Shown: one piece after another, positions 36,575 to 46,462 of the stretch
How positions within the stretch are numbered: position 1 is the first letter of the stretch
Layout: the number at the start of each line of letters is the position of its first letter
Source: Paraburkholderia sp. PGU19
Lineage (GTDB): Bacteria > Pseudomonadota > Gammaproteobacteria > Burkholderiales > Burkholderiaceae
Direction: 5' to 3'
DNA: 64,000 nucleotides
Assembly: GCF_013426915.1 (NCBI RefSeq)
Contig: NZ_AP023181.1
Coordinates: 1,612,001-1,676,000, forward strand
Made by a program: the position numbers and the translations under genes
Notes under the pieces: model-generated
Told to the model about the DNA's origin: nothing
The model's database searches: none
Seen by the model: the letters and a program-made list of their open reading frames with translations, nothing else

Positions 36575-37720
36575 GTGAAATTCAATCGTCCAATCCGTCG
36601 TGTGTTGATCGCCGCAGGCGTCGTTGCTGCCGGCGTTGTCGTGTGGCAGGCGTTCGCCGCACTTCACAAGCCGCCGCATCCCGTTGCGCAAGTCACGCCT
36701 GTCACCATCGGCACGGTGACGCGCGCCGACGTGCCGCTGCAACTCGATGCGCTCGGCACCGTCACGCCGCGCGCGACCGTCACCGTGAAAACGCAGGTCA
36801 ACGGCACGCTCGAAGCGATGCTCGTGAAAGAAGGCCAGCGCGTGAAAGCGGGCCAGCCGATTGCGCGGATCGACTCGCGCGCGCTGCGCGCGCAGTTGCT
36901 GGAAGCGCAAGGCACGCTCGAACACGATGAAGCGCTGCTCGCCAATGCGCGCGCCGATTTGACGCGTTACGAAAGCCTGATTGACGGCGGCTCGATTTCG
37001 CATCAGACGCTCGACACACAGCGCGCGACGCTGCGCCAGTATCAAGGCACCGTCAAGGCAGATCAGGGCAGCGTCGCGAATCTTCAGGTACAGGTCGGCT
37101 ACTGCGAGATCGTCGCGCCGATGGACGGCACGATCGGCCTGCTGTCCACCGATGCCGGCAACTACGTGACGACCAGCGACACGACAGGCATCGCGACCAT
37201 CACTAGCGACTCGCCGACCACCGTCGTCTACGCGCTGCCCGAAGACAGGATGGGCGACGTGGTCGACGCGTTCCATGACAAGGGCGCATTGCCCGTCGAG
37301 ATTTTTGCGCGCGACAAGCGCACCGTGCTCGATCACGCGACGCTCGCCGCCATCGACAACCAGGCCGACACGACGACAGGCACGGTCAAGCTGAAGGCGA
37401 GCGCGCCGAACCGCGATGGCCGGCTGTTTCCGAACCGCTTCGTCAACGTGCGGATGACGGTCGGCACCTTGCGCGACGAGTTGACCGTGCCGTCGGTCGC
37501 GATCCAGCACGGCGCATCGGGCGATTTCGTGCTGACGCTGAGCGCCGCCGATGCGAAGCAGGGCGAAGGCAAGGTCGCGCTGCGTCGCGTGACGGCGGGC
37601 GTCGCGTACAACGACGCGACTGTGATCGAACAAGGTGGTCTCAAGGCGGGCGATGTGATCGTGCTCGATGGCGCGGACAAGCTCGACGACGGCAGCGCCG
37701 TGAAGATCGTTCGCCCCTGA
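36575..37720 (+). CDS. mdtA: RND efflux adapter, MdtA-like
   Basis: This 381-residue membrane-fusion protein has an N-terminal membrane anchor (VLIAAGVVAAGVVVWQAFA) rather than a lipobox, lipoyl segments (VTVKTQVNGTLEAMLVKEGQ; VAPMDGTIGLLSTDAGNYV) and an EDRMGDVVDAF beta-barrel stretch typical of MdtA. It starts at GTG 36575. First gene of an MdtABC-type operon that ends with its own outer-membrane factor, 191 bases downstream of the first efflux operon. Confidence 0.93.
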   Translation: MKFNRPIRRVLIAAGVVAAGVVVWQAFAALHKPPHPVAQVTPVTIGTVTRADVPLQLDALGTVTPRATVTVKTQVNGTLEAMLVKEGQRVKAGQPIARIDSRALRAQLLEAQGTLEHDEALLANARADLTRYESLIDGGSISHQTLDTQRATLRQYQGTVKADQGSVANLQVQVGYCEIVAPMDGTIGLLSTDAGNYVTTSDTTGIATITSDSPTTVVYALPEDRMGDVVDAFHDKGALPVEIFARDKRTVLDHATLAAIDNQADTTTGTVKLKASAPNRDGRLFPNRFVNVRMTVGTLRDELTVPSVAIQHGASGDFVLTLSAADAKQGEGKVALRRVTAGVAYNDATVIEQGGLKAGDVIVLDGADKLDDGSAVKIVRP

Positions 37721-37747
37721 CGCGCGCTTCCGAACCAATAGATACCG

Positions 37748-40700
37748 ATGGATATTTCCCGCCCGTTCATCCGCCGTCCTGTCGCGACGGGTTTGATGAC
37801 GCTTGCCCTGCTGCTGATCGGCCTGATCGCTTACCGGCTGATGCCGGTTTCGGCGTTGCCCGAAATCGACTATCCGACGATCCAGGTCTACACGCAGTAT
37901 CCGGGTGCATCGCCCGATGTGATCAGCACTTCCGTCACCGCGCCGCTCGAAAAGCAGTTCGGGCAGATGGCGGGGCTCAAGCGCATGAATTCGACGAGTT
38001 CGCTCGGCGTGTCGCTCGTCACGCTGCAGTTCCAGACCTCGACCAATCTCGACGAAGCCGAGCAGGAAGTGCAGGCCGCGATCAACAGCGCGAACAGCAC
38101 GCTGCCGACGAACCTGCCGTATCCGCCCGTCTACAGCAAGGTCAATCCCGCCGATACGGCCGTGCTCACGCTCGCCGTCACATCGGATGCGTTGCCGCTC
38201 ACGCGTGTCGAAGACCTCACGGATACGCGCATCGCGCAGAAGCTCTCGCAGGTGTCGGGCGTCGGGCTCGTCACGCTGTCTGGCGGCGCGCGGCCAGCCG
38301 TGCGCGTGCAGACCGACACGCGCGCGCTGAACGCGATGGGCCTGTCGCTCGAAGACGTTCGCACGGCAGTTGGCGATGCGAACGTGAACAGCGCGAAAGG
38401 CACGATCGACGGTCCGTTGCAGGCGTTCACGATCGACGCAAACGATCAGCTCACGTCCGCCACCGATTATCAGGACCTCGTGCTCTCGTATCGCAACGGC
38501 GCGCCCGTGCGTCTTTCGGATGTCGCGAAGATTTCGGAGACGGCTGAAAATCCGCGCCAGGCGGCATGGAGCGGCGCGACGCCCGCGATCATCATCAATG
38601 TGCAGCGGCAGCCGGGCGCGAACGTGATCGAAGTCGTCGACCGGATCGAAGCGCTGTTGCCGCAACTGCGCGCGTCCTTGCCCGCGACCGTGAAGATCAG
38701 CGTGCTCAGTGACCGCACGCAGACCATCCGCGCTTCCGTGCACGACGTGAAGATGGAACTGGCCGCCGCGATCGCGCTCGTCGTGATGGTCGTGTTCGTG
38801 TTTCTGCGGCGGCTCGAATTCACGCTGATTCCCGCCGTGACCGTGCCGTTCGCGCTGGTCGGCACGGTGGCGGGTATCTACGCGCTCGGCTTCTCCGTCA
38901 ACAACCTCACGTTGATGGCGTTGACGGTGGCAACCGGCTTCGTAGTCGACGACGCAATCGTGATGCTCGAAAACGTGATGCGTCACATTGAGAACGGCGA
39001 GACACCGTTGGACGCCGCGTTAAAGGGCGCGCGGCAGATCGGCTTCACGATTCTGTCGATTTCGGTGGCGCTCGTTGCCGTGCTGATTCCGCTGTTCTTC
39101 ATGCCCGATGTGATCGGCCGGTTGTTCCGCGAGTTTGCGCTGACGCTGGCGATTGCGATCGTGATTTCCGCGTGGGTATCGCTGACGCTCACGCCGATGA
39201 TGGCCGCCCGCATGCTGCGCGCCGATCACGCCGCGAGCGACAGCGATGCCGCCGCGAAGGACTGGCTCGCGCGTTTGAATCGCGGCTATCTGCGTGCGCT
39301 CGATTGGGCGTTTGTGCATCGCCTGACGGTGCTTGTGATCGTTGCCATCACCACGCTGCTGACAGTCGTGCTGTTCGTGTTGCTGCCGAAGGGCTTGTTT
39401 CCGGTGCAGGATACGGGCTTGATCGAAGGGATCTCGCTGGGTTCGCCGCGCGCGTCGTTCGAGCGGATGGCGGCATCGACGCGCACGCTGGCGGGCCGCG
39501 TCGCGAGCGATAGTGCGGTGGCCAATGTGTCGTCGTTCGTCGGCATCGACCAGAACAATCCGACGATCAACCAGGGCCGCATGCTCATCAGCCTGAAAGA
39601 TGGCGATTCGAGCCGCTCCGTGATTCAACGGCTCACGCAAGACGCGGCGCAGCAGCGCGCTGACCTTAAGCTCTATCTGCATCCCGTGCAGGACTTGACG
39701 CTCGACGATCAGATCAACGCGAACAGCTATCGCGTCGGCGTGCAGGCGACTGACCGCGCCGAACTCAACGAATGGACCCAGCGCCTGCTCGCAGCGCTAC
39801 GCGCCGACCCGATGTTCACCGACGTGCAAAGCCAGGCGCAACAGCAAGGCAACATGCTGAAGTTCGACTTCGACCGCGCGACGGCGTCGCGGCTCGGTCT
39901 CACCGCGCAGGACATCGACAACGCGTTGTACGACGCATTCGGCGATAGGCAGATTTCGACTATCTATACGCACGTGAACCAGTATCACGTGACGTTGGGC
40001 GCGGACGTGCGGCTGGTTGGCGAGTCGCCGCTGGCGTTGCTCGACGGGCTGTATGTGGGCACGACGAGCGCTTCATCGACTTCTTCGTCCACTGCGTCTT
40101 CGACCAGCACGTCGGCTTCACTCTCGCCGCTGTCGAGCATCGCGACCGCGACGGTCGGTGCCGCGCCGTTGACGATTCAGCGCCAGGCACAGTTTCCATA
40201 CGCGGATGTGTCGTTCAATCTCGCGGATGGCGTGACGCTCGGCACGGCCATCGACCGTATCGAGGCGATCGAAGCGAAGCTGAACCCGCCCGCAAGCGTG
40301 CAGATGAACCTCGAAGGCGCGGCGCAGCTTTACAGCACGTCGCTCGGCAATGAGGCCTTGCTACTGGTCGGCGCGCTGATCGCCGTGTATATCCTGCTCG
40401 GCATCCTGTACGAAAGCCTCATCCATCCGCTGACGATTCTCTCGACGCTGCCTTCCGCCGCATGCGGCGCGCTCGCGGCGCTGTTGTTCTGCGGCGGCGA
40501 ACTTGACATCATCGGCCTGATCGGCATCGTGCTGCTGGTCGGCATCGTGATGAAGAACGCGATCATGATGGTCGACTTCGCGCTCGAACAGGAGCGCACG
40601 CTCGGCCTCACCGCGCACGACGCGATGCGCCGTGCGTGCGAACTGCGCTTCCGGCCGATCCTGATGACGACCTGCGCATCATTGTTCGGCGCACTGCCGC

Positions 40701-40879
40701 TCGCGCTCGGCACGGGCATGGGCCACGAGTTGCGGCAACCGCTCGGCATCGCGATCATCGGCGGGCTAGTGGTGAGTCAGTTGCTCACGCTGTTCTCGAC
40801 GCCCGTGATCTTCCTCGCGCTGCATCGTCTCGCGACACGCGCCGCGATCACGCCTTCCGGCGATACGAACGCGAGCTAA
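37748..40879 (+). CDS. mdtB: RND efflux permease, MdtB-like
   Basis: This 1043-residue permease begins MDISRPFIRRPVATGLMTLA and has the relay aspartates in GFVVDDAIVMLENVMRHIE. It pairs with the next gene to form the MdtB2C-type heterotrimer. An unusual Ser/Thr-only run (residues about 772-796) interrupts the second periplasmic loop where most relatives have a short loop before SPLSS. The next permease starts 3 bases after its stop. Confidence 0.95.
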   Translation: MDISRPFIRRPVATGLMTLALLLIGLIAYRLMPVSALPEIDYPTIQVYTQYPGASPDVISTSVTAPLEKQFGQMAGLKRMNSTSSLGVSLVTLQFQTSTNLDEAEQEVQAAINSANSTLPTNLPYPPVYSKVNPADTAVLTLAVTSDALPLTRVEDLTDTRIAQKLSQVSGVGLVTLSGGARPAVRVQTDTRALNAMGLSLEDVRTAVGDANVNSAKGTIDGPLQAFTIDANDQLTSATDYQDLVLSYRNGAPVRLSDVAKISETAENPRQAAWSGATPAIIINVQRQPGANVIEVVDRIEALLPQLRASLPATVKISVLSDRTQTIRASVHDVKMELAAAIALVVMVVFVFLRRLEFTLIPAVTVPFALVGTVAGIYALGFSVNNLTLMALTVATGFVVDDAIVMLENVMRHIENGETPLDAALKGARQIGFTILSISVALVAVLIPLFFMPDVIGRLFREFALTLAIAIVISAWVSLTLTPMMAARMLRADHAASDSDAAAKDWLARLNRGYLRALDWAFVHRLTVLVIVAITTLLTVVLFVLLPKGLFPVQDTGLIEGISLGSPRASFERMAASTRTLAGRVASDSAVANVSSFVGIDQNNPTINQGRMLISLKDGDSSRSVIQRLTQDAAQQRADLKLYLHPVQDLTLDDQINANSYRVGVQATDRAELNEWTQRLLAALRADPMFTDVQSQAQQQGNMLKFDFDRATASRLGLTAQDIDNALYDAFGDRQISTIYTHVNQYHVTLGADVRLVGESPLALLDGLYVGTTSASSTSSSTASSTSTSASLSPLSSIATATVGAAPLTIQRQAQFPYADVSFNLADGVTLGTAIDRIEAIEAKLNPPASVQMNLEGAAQLYSTSLGNEALLLVGALIAVYILLGILYESLIHPLTILSTLPSAACGALAALLFCGGELDIIGLIGIVLLVGIVMKNAIMMVDFALEQERTLGLTAHDAMRRACELRFRPILMTTCASLFGALPLALGTGMGHELRQPLGIAIIGGLVVSQLLTLFSTPVIFLALHRLATRAAITPSGDTNAS

Positions 40880-40882
40880 AGC

Positions 40883-43800
40883 ATGAATCTGTCCGCTCCG
40901 TTCATTCGCCGTCCCGTCGGCACGATGCTGCTTGCGATTGGTCTCGCGCTGTTCGGCATCGTCGCGTTCCGGCTGCTGCCTGTCGCGGCGTTGCCGTCGG
41001 TGGATTTTCCCGTCGTGATGGTCAGCGCGACCCTTTCGGGCGCGAACCCCGACACGGTCGCCAAGACCGTGACGGCGCCGCTCGAACGCGCCTTCGGCTC
41101 AATTGCGGGCCTCACGCAGATGACGTCGCAAAGCTCGTCGGGTTCGTCGCAGATCGTGTTGCAGTTCGATCTGAACCGCGACATCGACGGCGCTGCGCGC
41201 GACGTGCAGGCGGCGATCAATGCCGCGCGCAGCAATCTGCCGACGACGCTCACGCAAACGCCGACCTATCGCAAGATGAATCCGGCTGCCGCGCCCGTGA
41301 TGATCGTCGGGCTGACGTCGGATACGGTGGGCGTCGGGCAGATGTACGACTATGCTTCGTCGGTGCTGCAACAGAAGCTGCTGCAGGTGCAAGGTGTCGG
41401 CGATGTGACCGTGGGCGGCGGTGCGCTGCCGGCGGTGCGCGTCGAACTGAATCCCGATCAGTTGAGTCACTACGGCATCGCGCTCGACTCCGTTCGCACA
41501 GCGTTGGCGAACGCGAGCGTCGATCTGCCGAAGGGCGCCGTCAGCATGAACGGCGAGCACTATGTGCTGGGCGCGAACGATCAGTTGATGGAACCCGCCG
41601 ACTACAAGCCGCTCGTGATCCGCACGCACGACGGCACGGTGGTGCACGTCACCGATGTCGCGCAAGTGGTGAAGTCGACGGAAGACCTGCGCAACTATGG
41701 TCTCGCGAACGGCAAGCCGGCGGTGCTGCTGATCGTGTCGAAGCAGCCGAACGCGAACGTGATCAAAACCGTCGACGCGATTCGCGCGACGCTGCCGCAA
41801 CTCGCCGCGAGTTTGCCGTCGACGGTGAAGCTGAACGTCGTGCTGGATGGTACGCAGACGATTCGCTCATCGGTGTTCGACGTCGAAGTCTCGCTGCTGG
41901 CGGCTGTGTTGCTGGTGACGGCTGTTTCATACGCATTCTTCCGCGACTGGCGCAGCACGCTCATCCCGGCGATCACCGTGCCGCTCGCGCTGGCGGGTAC
42001 GTTCACCGCGATGTACTTCCTCGGCTACAGCCTGAACAACCTGTCGCTGATGGCGCTGACGATCTCGACGGGCTTCGTAGTCGACGACGCGATCGTCGTC
42101 GTTGAAAACATCATGCGGCATCTGGATCAGGGCAAGTCGCCGCTTGCGGCTGCGCTCGACGGCACGCGCGAAGTCGGCTTCACGGTGCTGACGATCAGCG
42201 TGTCGCTGGTAGTCGTGTTTCTGCCGCTCATCATGATGAGCGGTCTGGTTGGGCGGCTGTTCCGCGAGTTCTCGGTGTCGCTGGCGATTGCGATCCTGAT
42301 TTCGATGGTCATTTCGCTGACGCTCGCGCCGACGCTCGGGCGTCTGCTGTTGCGCCATGTGCCGCACAAGCAGAGCGAAAGCGCGTTGGGGCCGCGCGTC
42401 GAACGCGCTTATGGGCGAAGTCTGCGCTGGGCGCTGCGTCATCCAAAGACGATGCTCGCCGTCACTGTGTTCCTGCTGTTCGCCAACGTCGGCATGGTGG
42501 CCGTGATGCCGAAAGGCTTTTTTCCGACTGAAGACACGGGGCGGCTGATGGGCAACGTTCAGGCGTCGCAGAGCATTTCGTTCCAGGCGATGAAGCAGAA
42601 GTTCGATGAAATCAACAAGCGCATCCTGCAGAACCCGGATGTGCAATCGGTGTCGGGTTATGTGGGCGGACGCAATGCGGTGAGCAACAGCATGATGTTC
42701 ATTACGCTCAAGCCGTTGTCCGAGCGCAAGCACAGCGCCGATCAGGTGATCGCCGATCTGAGCCATCGCACCGCCGACATTCCCGGCGTGCGCCTGTTGA
42801 TGCAATCCGCGCAGGATCTGATGTTCGGCGCGCGGCAAAGCTCGGCGCAGTTCCAGTACACGGTGACGGCGGAGAACCAGGACGAACTGGATACGTGGAT
42901 GCCGCGCATCGAAGCGAAGCTGCGCGCATTGCCTCAGTTGCGCGACGTGAACGCCGATGTACAAAGCGCGAGTCTTTCGATGATGTTGCAGGTGAATCGC
43001 GACGCGGCGGCGCGTCTCGGCGTGCCGTTCGAAGCAATCGATGATGCGCTGAACAACGCGTTCAGCCAGCGCCAGATTGCGACGGTTTATGGCCCGGCGA
43101 ACCAGTATCACGTGGTGATGGAAGTCGCGCCGCAGTACTGGCAAGACCCTAAGACGCTGGACACGCTGTATGTACCCGCGACGAACGCGACCAGTACGAC
43201 CACCGCCTCTTCATCAACGAACGCAACGCTCGTCCCACTATCCGCACTCGCGACGCGCACGCTGTCACACGCGCCCGTCACGATCGCGCACGACAACCAG
43301 TTTCCCGCTGTCACGCTGTCGTACAACCTGCGCGAAGGCGTGTCGATGAGCGATACGAATGCGGCCATCAAGGCGGCCGTCGCGTCGCTGAATCTGCCGA
43401 ACACGATTTTGCCGGCGTTCGCGGGGCAAGGCGCGATGATGCAGCAGTCGGGCGGTAGCGAAGTGCTGTTGATCATCGGTGCGTTGATTGCCGTGTACAT
43501 CGCGCTCGGCATTCTGTACGAGAACCTGATTCATCCACTGACGATACTCTCGACACTGCCTTCAGCGGGCCTCGGCGCGCTCATCGCGCTCTACGTATGC
43601 GGCTACGAACTGACGATCATCGCGCTGATCGGCATAGTGCTGTTGATCGGCATCGTGAAGAAGAACGCGATCATGATGGTCGATTTCGCGGTTACGTACG
43701 AGCGGGAACACGGCGCGAGCGCGGAAGACTCGATCTATCAGGCGTGCCTCACGCGCTTCCGGCCGATCATGATGACGACGCTCGCCGCGCTGTTCGGCGC

Positions 43801-43978
43801 GGTGCCGCTGATCGTCAGTTCGGGCTATGGGCACGAGTTTCGTCATCCGCTTGGCGTCGCGATTCTCGGCGGCCTGATGGTCAGCCAGTTGCTGACGCTC
43901 TTCACGACGCCCGTGATCTACCTCTGGCTCGACCGCTTCAACGGCCGCCGTGCCTCACGTAACGGAAACCCATCATGA
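40883..43978 (+). CDS. mdtC: RND efflux permease, MdtC-like
   Basis: This 1031-residue permease begins MNLSAPFIRRPVGTMLLAIG, with relay aspartates in [19 protein letters not shown]. It is the second subunit of the MdtBC-type heteromeric pump. A Thr/Ser/Asn-rich run (residues about 767-787) sits at the same position as in MdtB. Its stop overlaps the ATG of the outer-membrane factor gene by 4 bases. Confidence 0.95.
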   Translation: MNLSAPFIRRPVGTMLLAIGLALFGIVAFRLLPVAALPSVDFPVVMVSATLSGANPDTVAKTVTAPLERAFGSIAGLTQMTSQSSSGSSQIVLQFDLNRDIDGAARDVQAAINAARSNLPTTLTQTPTYRKMNPAAAPVMIVGLTSDTVGVGQMYDYASSVLQQKLLQVQGVGDVTVGGGALPAVRVELNPDQLSHYGIALDSVRTALANASVDLPKGAVSMNGEHYVLGANDQLMEPADYKPLVIRTHDGTVVHVTDVAQVVKSTEDLRNYGLANGKPAVLLIVSKQPNANVIKTVDAIRATLPQLAASLPSTVKLNVVLDGTQTIRSSVFDVEVSLLAAVLLVTAVSYAFFRDWRSTLIPAITVPLALAGTFTAMYFLGYSLNNLSLMALTISTGFVVDDAIVVVENIMRHLDQGKSPLAAALDGTREVGFTVLTISVSLVVVFLPLIMMSGLVGRLFREFSVSLAIAILISMVISLTLAPTLGRLLLRHVPHKQSESALGPRVERAYGRSLRWALRHPKTMLAVTVFLLFANVGMVAVMPKGFFPTEDTGRLMGNVQASQSISFQAMKQKFDEINKRILQNPDVQSVSGYVGGRNAVSNSMMFITLKPLSERKHSADQVIADLSHRTADIPGVRLLMQSAQDLMFGARQSSAQFQYTVTAENQDELDTWMPRIEAKLRALPQLRDVNADVQSASLSMMLQVNRDAAARLGVPFEAIDDALNNAFSQRQIATVYGPANQYHVVMEVAPQYWQDPKTLDTLYVPATNATSTTTASSSTNATLVPLSALATRTLSHAPVTIAHDNQFPAVTLSYNLREGVSMSDTNAAIKAAVASLNLPNTILPAFAGQGAMMQQSGGSEVLLIIGALIAVYIALGILYENLIHPLTILSTLPSAGLGALIALYVCGYELTIIALIGIVLLIGIVKKNAIMMVDFAVTYEREHGASAEDSIYQACLTRFRPIMMTTLAALFGAVPLIVSSGYGHEFRHPLGVAILGGLMVSQLLTLFTTPVIYLWLDRFNGRRASRNGNPS

Positions 43979-45474
43979 TGGACAAAGCAACGCGCACGAT
44001 GCGGCGTGTGCATCGAACGATCGTGGCTGCCGCCATTGCAACGCTGTGCACTGGCTGCGCGATCGGCCCCGACTACAAGAAGCCCGACGTCGCCGTGCCT
44101 GCCACGTTCAAGGAAATGAACAGCCCCGACGCGAGTGGAATGTGGCAACAGGCGCAGCCAGATCCAGCGGCATCGCTGGATAGCCGCTGGTGGACGATGT
44201 TCGGCGATCCGACACTAAACGACCTGTGCGAGCGCGCATTGAAGGCGAACCAGACGCTCGCGCAGTACGACGCGGCGTATCGGTCAGCGCGCGCCCAGGT
44301 GGCGTCGGCACGCGCGAGCCTGTTTCCGACGGTGTCATTCGCAGGCTCGGGCACGCGTTCGGGCAGTGGCAGCACGACGCAGGTGTCGTCGAGCGGAACC
44401 GTCAGCAGCTATGCGTCGAAAAGCGTGTCGGCGCAACTGGAGGCTAGCTGGGAGCCGGACCTGTGGGGTAGCGTGCGTCGCTCCGTCGAAGCGAGCGAGG
44501 CGAGCGCGCAGGCATCGGACGCGCAACTGGCAGGCGAACGCCTGAGCGTGCTGGCGACACTGGCCGTCGACTATTTCACCGTGCGGGCCGCCGACGCTGA
44601 TCTCGCGATCCTCGATGAAGAACGCCGGATCGACACCGAACTGCTCGCGCTGACGGAAGCGAAGTACGAGCACGGCGTGTCGTCGTATGACGATGTGCGC
44701 ACTGCACACAACACGCTGCAAGCCATCGACGAAAGCATTGCGAGCGCGCAACTCACGCGCCGTCAGTACGAGCATGCGATTGCCGTGCTGATCGGGGAAG
44801 CGCCAGCCGCGTTCTCGTTGCCGGTGCAGGCGGACTATCGGTTCGAGTTGCCAGGGTTGCCCGTTTCGCTGCCGTCCGCACTGTTGCAGCGGCGGCCGGA
44901 TGTCGTGCAAGCCGAACGCACGGTTGCGCAATACAACGCGAAGATCGGCGTCGCGAAGGCGGGCTATTTCCCGACCATCACGCTTTCCGCAGATGGCGGC
45001 TGGAGCGGGACTTCGCTCGCGCATCTCGTCTCGCTGCCGACGCGCTTCTGGTCGCTTGGATTCGACGTTGCGCAAACGGTGTTCGACGCGGGCGCGACGA
45101 GCGCGTCGGTGCGCGCTGCACGCGCCAACTACGATCAGGAAGTCGCCGCGTATCGGCAGACCGTGTTGAGCGCGTTCCAGGACGTCGAAGACTATTTGAG
45201 CGCGGTGCAGATCGCGACGCGCCAGGCGGCGGCATCGAATGACGTCGCGCAACGCAGCGGCGAACTCGCGGCCAGCCAGCAGCGCAATTTCGCGGCGGGG
45301 ACGTCGAGCCGAATCGATGTCCTCGATACGCAATTGACGCAAGTACAGGACCGCAAGATCGCGCTCGATTACAGCAGCACCGCGCTACAGAACGCCGTCA
45401 TGCTCGTGAAAGCCTTGGGCGGCGGATGGGACGGCAATGTAAAAACAGCGAAGGCGGCGGAAGCCTCTGAATAG
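43975..45474 (+). CDS. Outer-membrane efflux lipoprotein of the Mdt-type pump, NodT type
   Basis: This 499-residue protein has a lipoprotein signal (ATLCTGC, Cys28) followed by the usual AIGPDYKKPDVAVPATF start, two TolC-type repeats, and LPSALLQRRPDVVQAERTVA. A dedicated channel coupled to the MdtABC genes (4-base overlap with the MdtC-like gene) contrasts with E. coli, where MdtABC uses TolC. Confidence 0.95.
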   Translation: MMDKATRTMRRVHRTIVAAAIATLCTGCAIGPDYKKPDVAVPATFKEMNSPDASGMWQQAQPDPAASLDSRWWTMFGDPTLNDLCERALKANQTLAQYDAAYRSARAQVASARASLFPTVSFAGSGTRSGSGSTTQVSSSGTVSSYASKSVSAQLEASWEPDLWGSVRRSVEASEASAQASDAQLAGERLSVLATLAVDYFTVRAADADLAILDEERRIDTELLALTEAKYEHGVSSYDDVRTAHNTLQAIDESIASAQLTRRQYEHAIAVLIGEAPAAFSLPVQADYRFELPGLPVSLPSALLQRRPDVVQAERTVAQYNAKIGVAKAGYFPTITLSADGGWSGTSLAHLVSLPTRFWSLGFDVAQTVFDAGATSASVRAARANYDQEVAAYRQTVLSAFQDVEDYLSAVQIATRQAAASNDVAQRSGELAASQQRNFAAGTSSRIDVLDTQLTQVQDRKIALDYSSTALQNAVMLVKALGGGWDGNVKTAKAAEASE

Positions 45475-45636
45475 TGAAGTGCGCCGGATACGGCGTATAT
45501 GACGTGTACGGCTTTGCTCGTGACGATTTATTGGTTCGTCGTGCGCATGGGCGTTGCTAAAGTCGCGGTTCATCATCGATACAAGCGATGAGCCGTTGCA
45601 CGCCGCTACACGCATAACTATCAGAAGGTCTTTACC

Positions 45637-46455
45637 ATGAAAATCCGATTCGCTGGCGCTGTCATCATGGGGTTGATGCTCGCCGCTTCTAGCGCGGCGC
45701 ATGCCGACCGTCTCGACGACATCAAGAAGGCGGGCGTGCTGCGCGTCGCGACCTTCGACAGCAATCCGCCGTTTGGCTTCGTCGACCCGAAAAACAATCA
45801 GATTGTCGGGCTCGATGTCGATTACGCGCGCGCCGTCGCGGACAGACTCGGCGTGAAGCTCGAAATCCAGCCGACCAATCCCGCCAACCGCATTGCGTTT
45901 CTGAAATCCGGCAAGGTCGATCTGGTGTTCGCAAACTTCACGATCACCGACGAGCGCAAGAAAGAAGTCGATTTCAGCACACCGTATTTTGCGTCGGGCA
46001 CGCAGTTCATCGCGAAGAAGGGCGTGCTGAAAACGCCGCAGCAACTGAACAGCCTGCGCGTCGGCGCCGATAAAGGCACGACGAACGAGCAGCAGGTTCG
46101 CGCGCAATTTCCGGGCGCGACGATCGTCGCATACGACGACACGCCGTTCGCATTCGCTGCGCTGCGCACGGGCAACGTGCAGGCGATCACGCAGGACGGC
46201 CCGAAGCTCGTCGCGCTGCTGGCGAACGTGCCGGACAAGGCGAACTACGAAATCTCGCCGTTCACGATTTCCACCGACTACGAAGGCGTGGGCGTGCCGA
46301 AGGGCGAGACGCGTCTTCTGAACGTGGTCGATGACACGCTCAAGGGACTCGAAGCGAACGGCACGGCGAGCAAGATCTACGATCAGTGGTTCGGCCCGAC
46401 GAGCCGCGCACCGTTGCCGCGTCTGTTCAAGATCGGCGATCCGCAGAAGAGCTGA
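45637..46455 (+). CDS. Polar-amino-acid-type ABC binding protein
   Basis: This 272-residue family 3 binding protein has a signal peptide (LAASSAAHA) and the typical start DIKKAGVLRVATFDSNPPFGF, then GLDVDYARAVADRLGVK and FANFTITDERKKEVDFSTPY. It would deliver an amino acid or a structural analogue to the following two permeases. AAGG lies before ATG 45637. The genes after the permeases (SoxC-like, cytochrome c, FMN monooxygenase) suggest a sulfur-containing ligand such as a sulfonated or sulfinated amino acid; this is inference. Confidence 0.9.
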   Translation: MKIRFAGAVIMGLMLAASSAAHADRLDDIKKAGVLRVATFDSNPPFGFVDPKNNQIVGLDVDYARAVADRLGVKLEIQPTNPANRIAFLKSGKVDLVFANFTITDERKKEVDFSTPYFASGTQFIAKKGVLKTPQQLNSLRVGADKGTTNEQQVRAQFPGATIVAYDDTPFAFAALRTGNVQAITQDGPKLVALLANVPDKANYEISPFTISTDYEGVGVPKGETRLLNVVDDTLKGLEANGTASKIYDQWFGPTSRAPLPRLFKIGDPQKS

Positions 46456-46462
46456 AACACGT

